From Bidens hawaiensis (Eukaryota > Streptophyta > Magnoliopsida > Asterales > Asteraceae), in assembly GCA_021521415.1 (NCBI GenBank), contig JAIQDT010000106.1, positions 2,159,001 to 2,223,000 of the forward strand: DNA of 64,000 nt, read 5' to 3'. Under the pieces are notes generated by a model. It saw only the letters and a program-made list of their open reading frames with translations. It made no database searches and was not told where the DNA came from. Every line of letters starts with the position of its first letter. Position 1 is the first letter of the stretch. Shown piece by piece: positions 1 to 10,310 of this stretch. The translations under genes and the position numbers were made by a program.

Positions 1-695
1 TTAGTTTAGGAGAATGGGTATGAATAGATGCATTGGCCAAACCTGAACTTTTTAATTGGAAGGATCGCAAATAGTATAAAGTTAATATTAAGTTCTTACA
101 TAAAAAAAAAAATTTCACCAATTATAGACCATAAAATACGAAAAAAAATGAGTTATTTTAGCTTGTTTGGATTAAGCTATAAAAAATTATACAGCCAAAA
201 ACATTACTGAATATATATGGCCTGTATTAAACAAAATATATGGATTATATTTAGAAGTTAGTGAGCCCAAAAACAAAGAGGCCCAAACTACTCCTCCGCA
301 TCTCCCAAACCAAAAACCATTTTCATACATGGCCTCATGGAGAATAATCTATTTATATGGTATTTTTTACTTAAAAAAGTTCTCATTTTATATCTAAGAG
401 ATCGATGAGGTATTATAATATGCTTTTCTTGCAAGAATATAGACAGGGGCGGAGGTTAGTGAGGGCCCGGGTGCTCCACCCCCCTGTTTTTTTTCCGGAG
501 TGATGTAAATTTACATGTTTTCGTTCTTTTTTATGTTGTGTAAATATACCCGTTTTCGACTTAAACTTTGAGCATGCCCCTCGTGTTTATGAATTATTTT
601 AATACATTTTGAGTCCAGCCCCGCGACGAACTCGTCCAGCCTTTGCCACTGAATATAGATGATTAATGTTATGTACGTGTGAAAATTTTTTACAG
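1..695 (+). other. Intron upstream of the last ZIP exon
   Basis: This AT-rich stretch ends in a pyrimidine run and TTTACAG at 689-695, a good splice acceptor. I see no earlier ZIP exon in it, so the remaining exons must lie left of the window. The only structured part is the 208-bp MITE at 444-651. The short open frame at 28-210 is low-complexity and lysine/isoleucine rich, and I do not regard it as a gene. Confidence 0.6.
444..651. mobile_element. hAT-type MITE, 208 bp, with 8-bp target duplication
   Basis: The element begins CAGGGGCGGAGG and ends CCTTTGCCACTG, imperfect terminal inverted repeats (9 of 12 positions pair). It is flanked by the exact 8-bp direct repeat AATATAGA at 436-443 and 652-659. 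An 8-bp duplication and a terminal CAG/CTG are hallmarks of hAT elements. There is no coding capacity, so it is a non-autonomous MITE. It lies inside the ZIP intron 44 bp before the splice acceptor. Confidence 0.85.
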
Positions 696-1001
696 GCCGA
701 ATTCAAGTCATTAGCCGCCACGATCATGGGAGCATGTTTTAGCATTACAACCCCATTTGGGATAGTGATTGGGATATTGGTAACCAGTACTTATAAAGAG
801 GATAGTTCAACAGCCCTAATCGTAGAGGGTGTATTAAACTCTGCGTCGGCAGGAATATTGATCTACATGGCACTCGTCGACCTTCTTTCACCTGACTTTA
901 TGAACCCTCGGATGCAAAGGAATAAGATGCTTCAACTAGGTTCAAATGTTTCACTTCTTTTGGGTGCTGGTCTTATGTCTCTTCTTGCCAAATGGGCTTA
1001 A
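696..1001 (+). CDS. ZIP family zinc/iron transporter, last exon (partial gene)
   Basis: This exon encodes the C-terminal 101 residues of a plant ZIP (ZRT/IRT-like) transporter, a membrane protein that moves Zn2+, Fe2+ or related divalent metals into the cytosol. The visible family signatures are the segment [11 protein letters not shown] (membrane helix V), [20 protein letters not shown] (helices VI-VII with the EG and SAG motifs), [11 protein letters not shown], and the C-terminal [14 protein letters not shown] that ends nearly all plant ZIPs. The exon starts at the AG acceptor at 694-695 and the intron is phase 0. The frame is open to TAA at 999-1001, and no defect is visible in this exon. 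The helix with the catalytic histidines (HSVVIG) is in an exon outside the window, so ZIP versus IRT subtype and metal specificity cannot be decided. Confidence 0.9.
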   Translation, partial: AEFKSLAATIMGACFSITTPFGIVIGILVTSTYKEDSSTALIVEGVLNSASAGILIYMALVDLLSPDFMNPRMQRNKMLQLGSNVSLLLGAGLMSLLAKWA

Positions 1002-1471
1002 ATTTTATTTCGTATAAATATGTCCCGTGTAAAGTGGATGCATATTTCCAAAGTTGTGTTCTATTTTAATCTGAATATACAGTACCGTGAATAACTAGTC
1101 AATCAACTGTAAAGGAACATACTCTTTCTAGAGATCATACATGTTCGAATATGTATTTCCGTTTCTTACATAATGATCGCTTTTGATCAAGTTGAGGATT
1201 TGACAAATTCGTGTTTTTTTAAAAAGGTAATAAACATTTTGGTGATTTTAGCATCATTAATTTCGTTAGGTTATTCTTTTTTCATGTTATTATCAGCTAC
1301 GGTGTGCTTATTATATATATATTTTTTGTGATTACCGTGTCATCAAAACCAATCAAGTATAATTGAATTTATTCAAACTGAATGAAAAAATAGAATAAAT
1401 ATTGACACGAATTAGGAGGTGTGAAATACTCGATCAAGTCTACTATGATTTTATGCACAATGGCACTGCGT
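1002..1471 (+). other. ZIP 3' untranslated region and intergenic DNA
   Basis: AT-rich sequence follows the ZIP stop codon. It probably holds the 3' UTR, but I cannot place the poly(A) site with confidence. No gene or repeat structure is visible before the LTR that starts near 1472. Confidence 0.5.
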
Positions 1472-2335
1472 TGATGGGTCCAAGAGGCAGCACCACAACA
1501 TAATGATGTGTTTAAGAGAAGAAACTGGGCCATAAAGAAATTTATAGAGGGAGGGTAGCAAAGCTACCAACGGATCCCTTATCCGATCCGCGGATCGTCA
1601 AAAGACATCCGCCACCCACGGATCCATTACACAACCCGTGGATCGCCAAAAGACATCCGCGCGAGGAACACGTGGACTGGTAAAGCCATCCACAATCCAC
1701 GACACGCTTTGTGGATCTCCATCATAACCCGCGGACGGCCACGCGAGCATCCGCAGAAGGAATCCACAAATAACTCAAGGGACTCATCACACGTATGATC
1801 TCCACGTGATATGGAAGAGCAGTTGTAACAAACTACTTCTAGAAGATTATCTCAAAACCTCCTGATAGCGACATCGGCTAATGGAAAGAGGACACCTGGA
1901 CACGTAATGGCCATCCCACGACGTGCACAGATAATGGCTACACCATAAACGGGTCCAGGCTGTCACATCCAATAAAGGCTCGACACGTGTCCATTTAGGC
2001 AGGGAGGGAATAACTTGATAGTGACAACTCCACTTATCACCTTCGCTCCACCTTCGACTATAAATACGAAGATCATCTCTTCAAGGTATTCACTCACACT
2101 CTCAAGCCTTACGCTACATACTGGTACTCGTATTAATTCCGATTAAGATATAGTACTGATTCTCACGTTGGATGGTGGTTACGGGAAGACCCCCCACTAT
2201 GTCCTTCCCGTAACGAGACTCAACGGTGTTCTGTTTTACAGGCACTAGCTTGGATCTATTCTCATAACACTTTAGAATACTCACATCTGGGAAAATACCC
2301 GGTCGGGCTATCCAGTTCGATCTAGTGTTTCTTCA
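1472..2335 (+). repeat. 5' LTR of the Tat-like element
   Basis: The right edge is clear: the sequence ends in CA at 2334-2335, followed directly by a TTGGCGCC primer-site core at 2336-2343. A TATA box CTATAAATA lies at 2058-2066. The first half (1560-1780) is packed with the words GGATC, GCGGAT and ATCCGC in both orientations. The left edge is not confirmed because the 3' LTR is missing. Confidence 0.65.
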
Positions 2336-2403
2336 TTGGCGCCATCAGGTTTGAGCTAGATTCACGGTTTTTTACGGTTTTTTCGATTCACTATGACCTG
2401 AAG

Positions 2404-3811
2404 ATGAGTCAGAACCAACAGCCTTCTGCTGCTCCGGCAAGACCCCATCGTACTGAAGTTCTGGACGGTTCAGTCCATGAAGGACAGGTGTCGGAGGAAC
2501 CTCGCCGGAGCACCAGAACTCCGGTCTTCAAAAACAGGACCGGAGAAGTTCCAAGGTTTGAAGACTTTGCACCCCGCAGGAACACAAGAACCCCGGTCTG
2601 GGAAGACCGGGTTGGAGAGTTCCGAAGGCACAAAGTCACCGAGATCCATCGGACCACTCAAACTCCGGCTCTGAAAGACGGGGCCAGAGAATTTCCCAGA
2701 TTCGACTGGGACGAAACGAGAACTTATCAGGGCAGATATGGTAAAAGCATTCTCACCCCATAAGAGTGGTACCAACAAGAGAAACAACGGCTAAAAGAAG
2801 AGTACGAGCGAAGAGTAAGGCGAGATCAGGTACAAGCCAGAATACTGACATATGACTTGCCACCTTCGTCTCCACCGCCAGCACCCCGGCACACCTAAGA
2901 CCTAGAGTTGGAAGATAACCCTAGATCAGCTGGCCGTTCGCTTGCAAAAAGCCGCGAAAGGAGCCACCACACTCAGCGTACTCTATCTCACAGAACTCTA
3001 CGAGATACTCGGCAGAAAGAAACGTTTCAAAAAGAAGATTACGCGAGTGACGGCAGTTGGGACTATGGCAGGGAAACCTCTAGTCGCCCCAAGCCGTTAG
3101 TAAAGCATGCTGAATACTTTAGTGATGCGGAGGAAGACTTCACCAAACCATACCGACCCGCTGCGTTCGCGGAAAAGTTAAAGTTCATCCCGCGAATAGC
3201 CACTGCCCCCTTCCCAACAAATATCAAGATCCCGAGCAATTTGGGAAAATACAATGGGATGACTGATCCGAGCGATCATTTGCTGAACTTCACAGCAGTT
3301 GGTGGGGTGAGCGGATGGACGCTGCCCTATTGGTGTCATATGTTCGCATTGACACTAACAGGAGCAGCCAGAGAGTGGTTTGAGAAACTACCATACGGTC
3401 AAATTAGAAGCTGGGACGACCTGGTAGCAAAATTTTCACAGCATTTCAGTCAACAACGTAAACATACCAGGGATGCGTCGGAGATCCTGAGTGTTGTCCG
3501 ACGAGACAACGAATCATTGGAAAGCTTTATCACCATATTCAACAACGAAATCTTGAATATTGGTGGAATCAGTGAATACATGTTACGGGGAGCGTTCCGA
3601 GTAAACTCCAGGAGCCTAGAGATGGTCAGATGTTTGACAGGCCGGGATGGCATGCCCTAGACTTGGGACGGGATTATGTCTGCGGCCAAAGTTTTCGCAA
3701 CTACAAAAAAATTATTAAGGCGAGAGGCACCCAAACCACACACGAAATCTGAACTGCGGAACACTCAGCCAAAGAAGGAAGAGAGAGGTTCAATCTGGTC
3801 AAGGATACTGA
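2404..3811 (+). pseudogene. Tat-like gag, interrupted
   Basis: The frame starts at ATG 2404 after the primer site and continues in one frame with stops at 2761-2763, 2896-2898 and 3658-3660. The N-terminal part holds three tandem 24-residue units (about 2512-2724) sharing T(R/Q)TP, R.GEF and RF. The central part (about 3160-3600) is a typical retrotransposon capsid/gag domain with WFEKLP and a downstream SWDDLV..F..HF pattern. The zinc-knuckle region is not present: coding similarity ends at about 3811, where the Athila LTR begins. Gag would normally build the cytoplasmic virus-like particle. The stops and the interruption make this copy dead. Confidence 0.8.
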
Positions 3812-3813
3812 TG

Positions 3814-5491
3814 TGTTGTAAAACACACGTATTTTCCGCACCTTTTATCTACGTAATATATTATATTTTATTTGTTTTAACTCGTTTTATACAGGTTTTA
3901 CGTAAGTTTATTCATATTGTAGCTTATGGGTTACAAGGAAGAAGAAACCGAGCTTTTCGAGCATGTTAAGGGCCTTTTACGCATAGGATTTCAAGAAACA
4001 ACTCAAGGCCCGGCCCGTATGCATCATGGAGGCCCAAATCTTACATTATATTATAATATATAAAAAATAAAAAACCCTAAGGGCTGGACAGCAGCTGCGA
4101 TCGCAGCAGGGGCAGCAATGAACCAAGAAGAAATTTTTTTTTCGGCTAGGGTTTGATCGTGTGACGGCTAGGGAAGGAAGAAGGAAGTAAGTGCAAGCCT
4201 CGGGATTGATTCTCCATCGTTTTTGACAGCCAAGAGCAGCCCGGAACAACCTATATCCTTACATCTTTTTCATTGTTCATCAACTTTGATTTTCTTGCTT
4301 AATTGTTAACTAGTTTTGCAATTACTTGAAAGATTGATTTGTTATTGATTATTGTTGATCATTGGATGTTTGTTAAGATGTTTGAGATGAGTTTATTGAT
4401 GTGCTTATTAATTGTTCATGGCTGTCCAAATAATATGAGAGGCTAAACTTGCTAGTTCTACCTAGGAATGATGTTAAATGTTAGGTTTTGATAGGTTTTA
4501 TGGATTGTTTGATTAATAGACCTTAATTGTTATTGTAAAGTTTGATTTAGACATGAAATAGGTTGTGTTTAGTGGCTGGAAATTTTGGTGATTCATTGCA
4601 TAAACCCCGTGTGTCGGTTGATTAGTTTTGTATTGATTGATCGGTGCATTGTTTGATTCTAGACTTTGTGTTTAGGGTTTGTTTGCGGTAGGTACCACTG
4701 TAGGGTTTTGTTGCGTGATTATTTGGATTAAGTACAGTGGTTAAACACCTTCTTTGAGACCGAGAGGTGATAAGAAGTTAGGGTTGTCTCATTTCCTTTG
4801 CATGCTAGAATAAGGATTGCGCGAGAGCGAGTTCGTTTCTTGTCAGGTTTAGGTGTTTTGAGCGACTACTTGATCTATTTTGGTTTAAGTTGAATTGTTC
4901 CTCTATCCTTGGTTGTGTAGTATTCATTGCCATTAGGGTCGAGTGTTGGTGAGACCGAGAGGTGATCCTTCATTAGAACACGTTAGCAATTTTTTCCTGG
5001 TTTGGTCGTTTTAGCCGATTTTGAGTAGTTTAGGCTTGTTGTGTGAGACCGAGAGGTAATCCAGTGAGCCCGAGCGACCCTTAGTCGTGTCATCTTTAGG
5101 GACCGGTGTCTTGATATCATTCAATCCATTAGCTTGTTAGGCCTACAATTTGATTCAAACCTAGGTAGATGTTTTTCTCCATCCTAAGTTAACATAGTTA
5201 GTTTGTCGTTAAGTTTTCTATTTTAGGTAACTTTTGCCAGTCAATTAGGTCAGGTCAGTTAAGTAATTAGAAATAAAAAAAATCAATTAAATATTATTCT
5301 AAGGTAGGTCTTGTCTAGGGTTAGTAATCGTTAGCGTCTTATGTGTCCACGTGTTCGATACTCGGACTTCCTAGGTCTATACTACTTGCGATCGGTACAC
5401 TTGCCGGTTGTGTGTGGTTTTAGGATTTTTGTTTTAATATTAAAGTTTAGTTGTGAGGGTCATTATTATAGGGTTATTAGACACACACACA
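3814..5491 (+). repeat. 5' LTR of the Athila-like element
   Basis: It starts TGTTGTAAAACACAC and ends ACACACACA just before the primer site, giving about 1678 bp with TG...CA ends (the start could equally be TGTG at 3812). The length is normal for Athila LTRs. The phrase GAGACCGAGAGGTGAT recurs around 4758, 4950 and 5045 as dispersed short repeats. There is no partner LTR in the window. Confidence 0.75.
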
Positions 5492-5496
5492 GTTTT

Positions 5497-5514
5497 TGGC
5501 GCCGTTGCCGGGGA
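5497..5514 (+). promoter_or_regulatory. Primer-binding site for tRNA-Asp
   Basis: TGGCGCCGTTGCCGGGGA is an 18-base exact complement to the 3' end of plant tRNA-Asp(GUC), as I recall that tRNA, and tRNA-Asp is the usual primer of Athila elements. It lies 5 bases after the LTR end. Confidence 0.85.
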
Positions 5515-5643
5515 CACGGTTTTAGGCGTTTAGAGAGCGACTCGAGTTAGGACTTACCTTTTGTGCTACTTGTAATTATTTTTGTTTTATTTTGCTTATT
5601 TGTTAGAATAGTTTAGATAATCATATTTCTAGTTATAGTTTTT

Positions 5644-7542
5644 ATGCGACAGACTAGATCTCGTGGACCACCCGACACTGAAGCATTTCCCAAGCCAGAG
5701 AGAGAGTTTCGTGAGAGATATCGTCCCGTTTCACCTTCGTCCACTTCTTCATCCGTTGAACCCGACGATAGGGATAGGATCATGGGCGACATTCCACCGA
5801 GGAGGACAGTTGCGGACCGGGCCCGACTGACCAATGCTGGCGCGAGATCCAGCATCGCACTACCCGCCATTGGAGTTGCTACGAACTGGCAGATCCCGTC
5901 GAATATTCTAAATACCATTGCTCATTCTACTCAATTTCACGGGTTGCTTCATGAGAACCCGCACTCTCATCTTACCCGCATCGTGCGTATCTGCGACACT
6001 TTCCATCTTGCGGTCGTTTCCGAAGACGCCGTTAAGCTCCGCGTCTTTCCGTTTTCACTCGCTGATCAAGCGAGTCTGTGGCTCGAGTCCCTCCCATAAG
6101 GCTCTATAGCTACTTGGGCTGCCATGCAGACTCAATTTCTTAAAAAATACGATCCTCCGGCTAAGGCCGCTCGTTTGCGTAACCAGATACATTCTTTTCA
6201 GATGGAGGACACCGAGAGTTTTTACGAAACCTGGGAGCGATTCAAGAATCTATTAGCGTTGTGCCCGAACCACGGCTTGCAAGATTGGGCGGTCGTCGAG
6301 AAAATTTATAATGGAGTGACGTACGCGACGCAGAGTATGCTCGACAAGGCGGCGGGAGGAAATCTGTTAACGACTAAGGACCCTGATGAGTGTATCGCCT
6401 TATTTAACGGGCTAGCTATGAGTGGATACCAGAGACCACCCGCCAGAGGAGGTAAGACCGTCGATTCCATCTCATGAGGCATGCATTCGGTGGACACGAC
6501 CACTGCACTGACGGCACAGGTCGAGGCGTTGGCAAAGATGGTGAAGGATATGCAGACGAAGAGCAAGTTATGTGAGATCTGCAGAGGGGGGCATGATACC
6601 GTTCAGTGCCCAGTCAGTTTGCAGGAGGAGGCCGTAGACTTCATAGGAAATCCAAACCGAAATCTAAATTCTTCCAATTCTTATAATTCAGTATGGAGAG
6701 GCAATCAGAACTCCAACTGGAGGAGCGGCAGCCGGTCCGGTTTTCAGCAGCGTCAGAGCCTTTTTCAGGATGCAGGCGAAGGAACGAGCAGTGGGGAGAA
6801 GAAGCCCACTTTGGAGGAGATGATGGCGCAGCAGACGCAGATGTTGTCACAGCTCATGGCACGAGGGGATTCTCGACACAAAGAGACGCAGGAGAAGTTC
6901 CGCGAGCACGAGCAATTCATGAGGAATCAGACAGCGTCGATTCAGGATCTCGAGCGGCAAATGGGAGAGATAGCCAGTCGGTTAAATGAGAGGCCGCAGG
7001 GTACATTACCGAGTAATACCGAGCAAAACCCGAGAGGATTCGTGAAGGCTGTGACGACAAGGAGCGGTGCAGGGGCACGAGATGAGCCCGGGATTCAGCA
7101 GAGGTCTAGAGGAGAAGTCGTCGAGGAGCCTGCAGTCGATGGAGAGGAGCAGGTGGATGAAGAGATTCAAATGGAGTCTCCGCCGGCCCAGGTGCATCAG
7201 AGGAGCAGCCCAGAGAGTTCAGCACAGGCCGAGAAACAGCAGTCACCAAGCGAGCCACCGAGAGTTTACAAACCCCGATTGCCATACCCCGGGAGAGTCC
7301 GTAGAGATAGAGATGAGGAGCAGAACTCCAAATTCCTTGATCTTTTGAAGCAGCTTTACCTCAATATCCCATTCCTTGAGGCACTCACTCAGATGCCTAA
7401 ACACGCGAAGTTCCTTAAGGATATTCTCTTGAACAAGGAGAAGTTAGCCGAGGCCGCTTCCACCCCTTTGATACTATCTTACAGAGAAAGTTACCAGAGA
7501 AGAGAGCCGATCCAGGGAGTTTCACAATTCCCTGCACCTTGA
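5644..7542 (+). pseudogene. Athila-type gag, interrupted
   Basis: The frame opens at ATG 5644 (MRQTRSRGPP) and is broken by stops at 6097-6099 and 6475-6477, then stays open from 6481 to 7542. The middle carries the Athila gag core (SLADQASLWLESLP, then LKKYDPPAKAARLRNQI and WERFKNLL) and a single atypical knuckle CEICRGGHDTVQCP near 6571-6612. A glutamine/glutamate-rich linker follows, then KFLDLLKQLYLNIPFLEAL and MPKHAKFLKDIL, which are typical of the Athila gag-protease boundary. The three blocks are collinear, so few mutations separate this from an open frame, but the element has lost everything downstream of the protease. Confidence 0.8.
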
Positions 7543-7975
7543 GTGATGATACAGTGGTTCATGCGCTGGCTGATCTTGGTGCCAGTATCAATCTCATGCC
7601 GTATTATGTGTATCGCAAGCTTGGTTTAGGCGAACCGAGGCCTACGAGGATGAGTATCCAGCTTGCTGATCGTTCCGTGAAGTATCCGCGTGGGATTGTT
7701 GAGAACATGCTCATTCGCATTGGTAAGTTCATTTTCCCGGTGGACTTCGTTATTCTTGACATGAATGAGGATGATAATGTTCCACTCATTTTGGGCAGAC
7801 CTTTTCTTGCCACCGCACATGCGTTGATCGACGTTCGCGATGGCAAACTGATCCTTCGAGTCGGGGATGAGAACGTCACGTTTGACGTTCGACAGTCACC
7901 TAAGCATCCCAAATCGACTGATGACTCCCTATGCTTCATTGATACGATCATGACTCATGTGGGGGAGTTTTCCAG
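7539..7975 (+). pseudogene. Athila-type aspartic protease fragment
   Basis: ADLGASINLMPYYVYRKLGL carries the active-site region of Athila proteases (D-L-G-A-S in this clade), followed by the flap region and the conserved LILGRPFLATAHALIDV. Similarity to Athila ends around FIDTIMTHVGEF. The open frame continues to 8213, but the part after about 7980 reads as Tat pre-protease sequence, so this frame is a chimera. Confidence 0.75.
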
Positions 7976-7979
7976 TGAC

Positions 7980-9405
7980 AAAGGTCCCCCGCGAAAGCAG
8001 ATCAAAGATTTAAATGTACACATGAACCAAGGAGGGCCCCTCCGGAAGTTTAAGCGAATGGAGGCGGACGAAGATGAATGGAAAAGCGAACCCGTAATTT
8101 TTCCTAGAGTGAAAGGAGGTCCATGCATGAAGCAACCTCTAATCATCACAGCTCTGTTCGGCACAATCGGTCTCAATATGTCTTCTTTGATACTGGGAGT
8201 ACATTTGACATAATGTACGAATAATGTTTCGAGCAGTTAGATGATGAAGATAAGGAAAAGTTGATACCTGTGCACGCCCCAGTTTCCGGTTTTGGATACG
8301 AAGTCATGCACCCCAAGGGGGTCATAACATTCCCAATTACGCTAAGTGACGGAACCCATACAAGGACCGAAGATGTCGAGTTCCTCATCCTACCTGCGAG
8401 ATCGAAACACAACATAATCCTAGGGCAGGAAGCAATTGGTGATTTCAACACCAATCCTTCCACGGCACACGGTGCAGTGGGTGTTCCCACGCGAACAGGG
8501 ATAGCAATTATCCGGGTCAACAAACATTGCTATGCAAAAGAAGGATCGAAGCCTGCGAAGGTACCCAAGAAGGCACTGCGGACAGAGCCTGAGAAATGTG
8601 TTGTCAACCCGGAATATCCGGAACAAACTGTCACAATCGGGGCAACTATCTCGGAAACAGTGCGCGTCTTTCTGAAACATTTACTAATCAAGAACGCGGA
8701 TATCTTTGCCTAGATGCCCTCAGACATGACAGGCGTCCCGCGGGAAATTTCAGAACATTGGCTGTGAGTCAATCCGATGTATACACCGATCGTTCAGAAA
8801 AGAAGAAAGATGGGGCCTGAACAGACAAAAGCCATAAATAAGCAAGTGCCGGATTTGTTGCACGCGGGCATCATCCGCGAAATTCAATATCAAACTTGGA
8901 TTGCAAACCCGGTGATGGTGCCTAAGAGCAACGGTTCATGGCGAATGTGTATCGATTTCAAAGATTTGAATAGAACATGCCCCAAAGACTGTTACCCTCT
9001 CCCATAAATCGACCTCAAGGTATATGCGGTGGCACCTTTCAAATACAAGTGCTTCTTAGACGCTTACAAAAGGTACCACCAGATACAGATTGCAGCCCGC
9101 GATGAGGACAAAACCGCCTTCCGTACAGACCAAGGCACATTCTGTTACAAAATGATGCCGTTTGGTCTAAAGAACGCGGGTGCCACGAATCAGTGTCTAA
9201 TGGACAATACATTTCGAGATTAGATTGGGAAGAATTTAGAAGTGTATATGGACGACCTGGTCATCAAGAGCGTGGAAGAAGATCAGATGCTTCGGGATAT
9301 CGAAGACGTTTTCTCCACCCTGAGAAAAATAAACATGAAACTTAACCCTTCGAAATGCTCCTTTGGTATGGAGGAGGGTAAATTTCTTGGAGTAATCGTA
9401 ATCGG
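7980..9405 (+). pseudogene. Tat-like protease and reverse transcriptase, degenerate
   Basis: The protease motif DTGST lies about 8189, reached after a one-base deletion near 8160 that shifts frame out of the preceding open frame. It is followed by VPVHAPVSGF-like and LPARSKHNIILGQEAIGDF sequence. The RT fragment shows MVPKSNGSWRMCIDFKDLN, the block MMPFGLKNAG and the catalytic YMDD at 9245-9256. In-frame stops at about 8222, 8711, 9005 and 9221 fit single C-to-T or G-to-A changes from CAA, TGG, CAA and CAG codons. The reading ends at FLG near 9385-9405, so the thumb, connection, RNase H and integrase are missing. Confidence 0.8.
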
Positions 9406-9672
9406 GTAGAAGTGAAGGATAATTAGGGTGAGACTATGCTTACAACGTGCTATTTGCTATATAGGGTTTCTAAAAAAGAATAAGATATATAGACGTTTCG
9501 ATTAAAACTACATCAAAAGCTATGATGCCACTTGCTAGAATCATGAGACGTTATACATGCTAATACGTGTTTACACATTTACCTTTTTCCAAAATAAAAG
9601 TGATCTTAAATCTCTACTCCTCTTTTAACATATAATCCATACCACTTACTAGATCATACAAACAACAAACTA
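9406..9672. other. Host-like AT-rich sequence, nothing recognised
   Basis: This lies between the truncated Tat RT and the probable solo LTR. I see no coding signal, tandem repeat or inverted repeat of note. Confidence 0.5.
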
Positions 9673-10143
9673 TGTTAGGATTAAACGCACACACGAAATT
9701 GAACACACACGCGAAAGCAATAAACGAACACGAGGATTTAACGTGGTTCGGTCTAAACTGACCTACGTCCACGGGTGGCAACTAGTATTCTTTATTGAGT
9801 GACAAGGGATTACAAGTACATAACATCATATATATAGAGAATAGTCTAGGGTTTGCATCTTATTAAACAAGAAATCTAAACCGGGCCGGGCTTCGGTCTG
9901 GCCACCCTACACCCGTCTGCCATTTGGACTTCAAATAATAAACCGGACCTAAACAAAAAGACCTACGAACCCAACAAACTACCCTTTCTATTTTTATTTT
10001 CTTCTTATAGTTTGCTTCCTTTTTCTTTTCGAGTACTTGAACAATCTTGTTTAAGATGATCAACATATGCCAAAACTTAGCCATTTTTAGACTTGACTAA
10101 AGGTGTCATGTTATTAACACGACTCTTGAATCCCAATACAACA
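9673..10143 (-). repeat. Probable solo Copia LTR, minus orientation
   Basis: Read on the minus strand the sequence runs TGTTGTATTGGGATTC ... AATCCTAACA, about 471 bp with TG...CA ends. It includes the phrase CCGAACCACGTTAAATCC near the 3' end that many plant Copia LTRs carry just before a tRNA-iMet primer site. No internal region adjoins it. AACTA occurs immediately left (9668-9672) and five bases beyond the right end (10149-10153), so the target duplication is suggestive but not exact. Confidence 0.5.
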
Positions 10144-10310
10144 TGTTTAACTAAATATGCCTATAAAAACATATTATAATGAACATTTGCCACACTTTTA
10201 GCTAGCAACATGCACCTACTCTCCCAATCACCTGTTTAAAAACTCCCTTTTCTTAACACACTTATACATGTGCATTCCATAGACATATAGTATGTACTAT
10301 AATAATTTGA
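10144..10310. other. Short host-like segment before the broken end of element C
   Basis: AT-rich sequence without recognised features. The coding similarity of element C's third ORF stops near 10310, so a deletion junction must lie about here. Confidence 0.4.

Larger units (their letters stand above)
3814..7975 (+). mobile_element. 5' half of an Athila-like Gypsy element
   Basis: The fragment contains a 1.68-kb 5' LTR, a perfect tRNA-Asp primer site, a gag region and the start of a protease. It lacks RT, RNase H, integrase and the 3' LTR. It sits inside Tat coding sequence in the same orientation. Tat gag stops at 3811, and Tat sequence just before its protease resumes at roughly 7970-7990, so the Tat zinc-knuckle region is missing too. 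One deletion after Athila insertion, removing the Athila 3' half plus adjacent Tat sequence, explains both losses. No target duplication can be tested because the right end is gone. Confidence 0.75.
1472..9405 (+). mobile_element. Decayed Tat-like Gypsy retrotransposon, 3' truncated, interrupted by an Athila fragment
   Basis: The order is 5' LTR, primer site, gag, (Athila insertion), protease, reverse transcriptase, all on the plus strand. Homology stops abruptly within RT near 9405, shortly after the FLG motif that follows the YMDD box. RNase H, integrase and the 3' LTR are absent. Several in-frame stops are CAA to TAA, CAG to TAG or TGG to TAG changes. Assignment to the Tat/Retand clade rests on the gag and protease sequence style and is inference. 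The 5' boundary (TGATGGG near 1472) is approximate and has no partner LTR to check it. Confidence 0.8.

Noticed and set aside
28..210. 60-codon frame at the left edge
   Set aside because: Low-complexity lysine/isoleucine-rich sequence in an intron; it does not match any ZIP exon.
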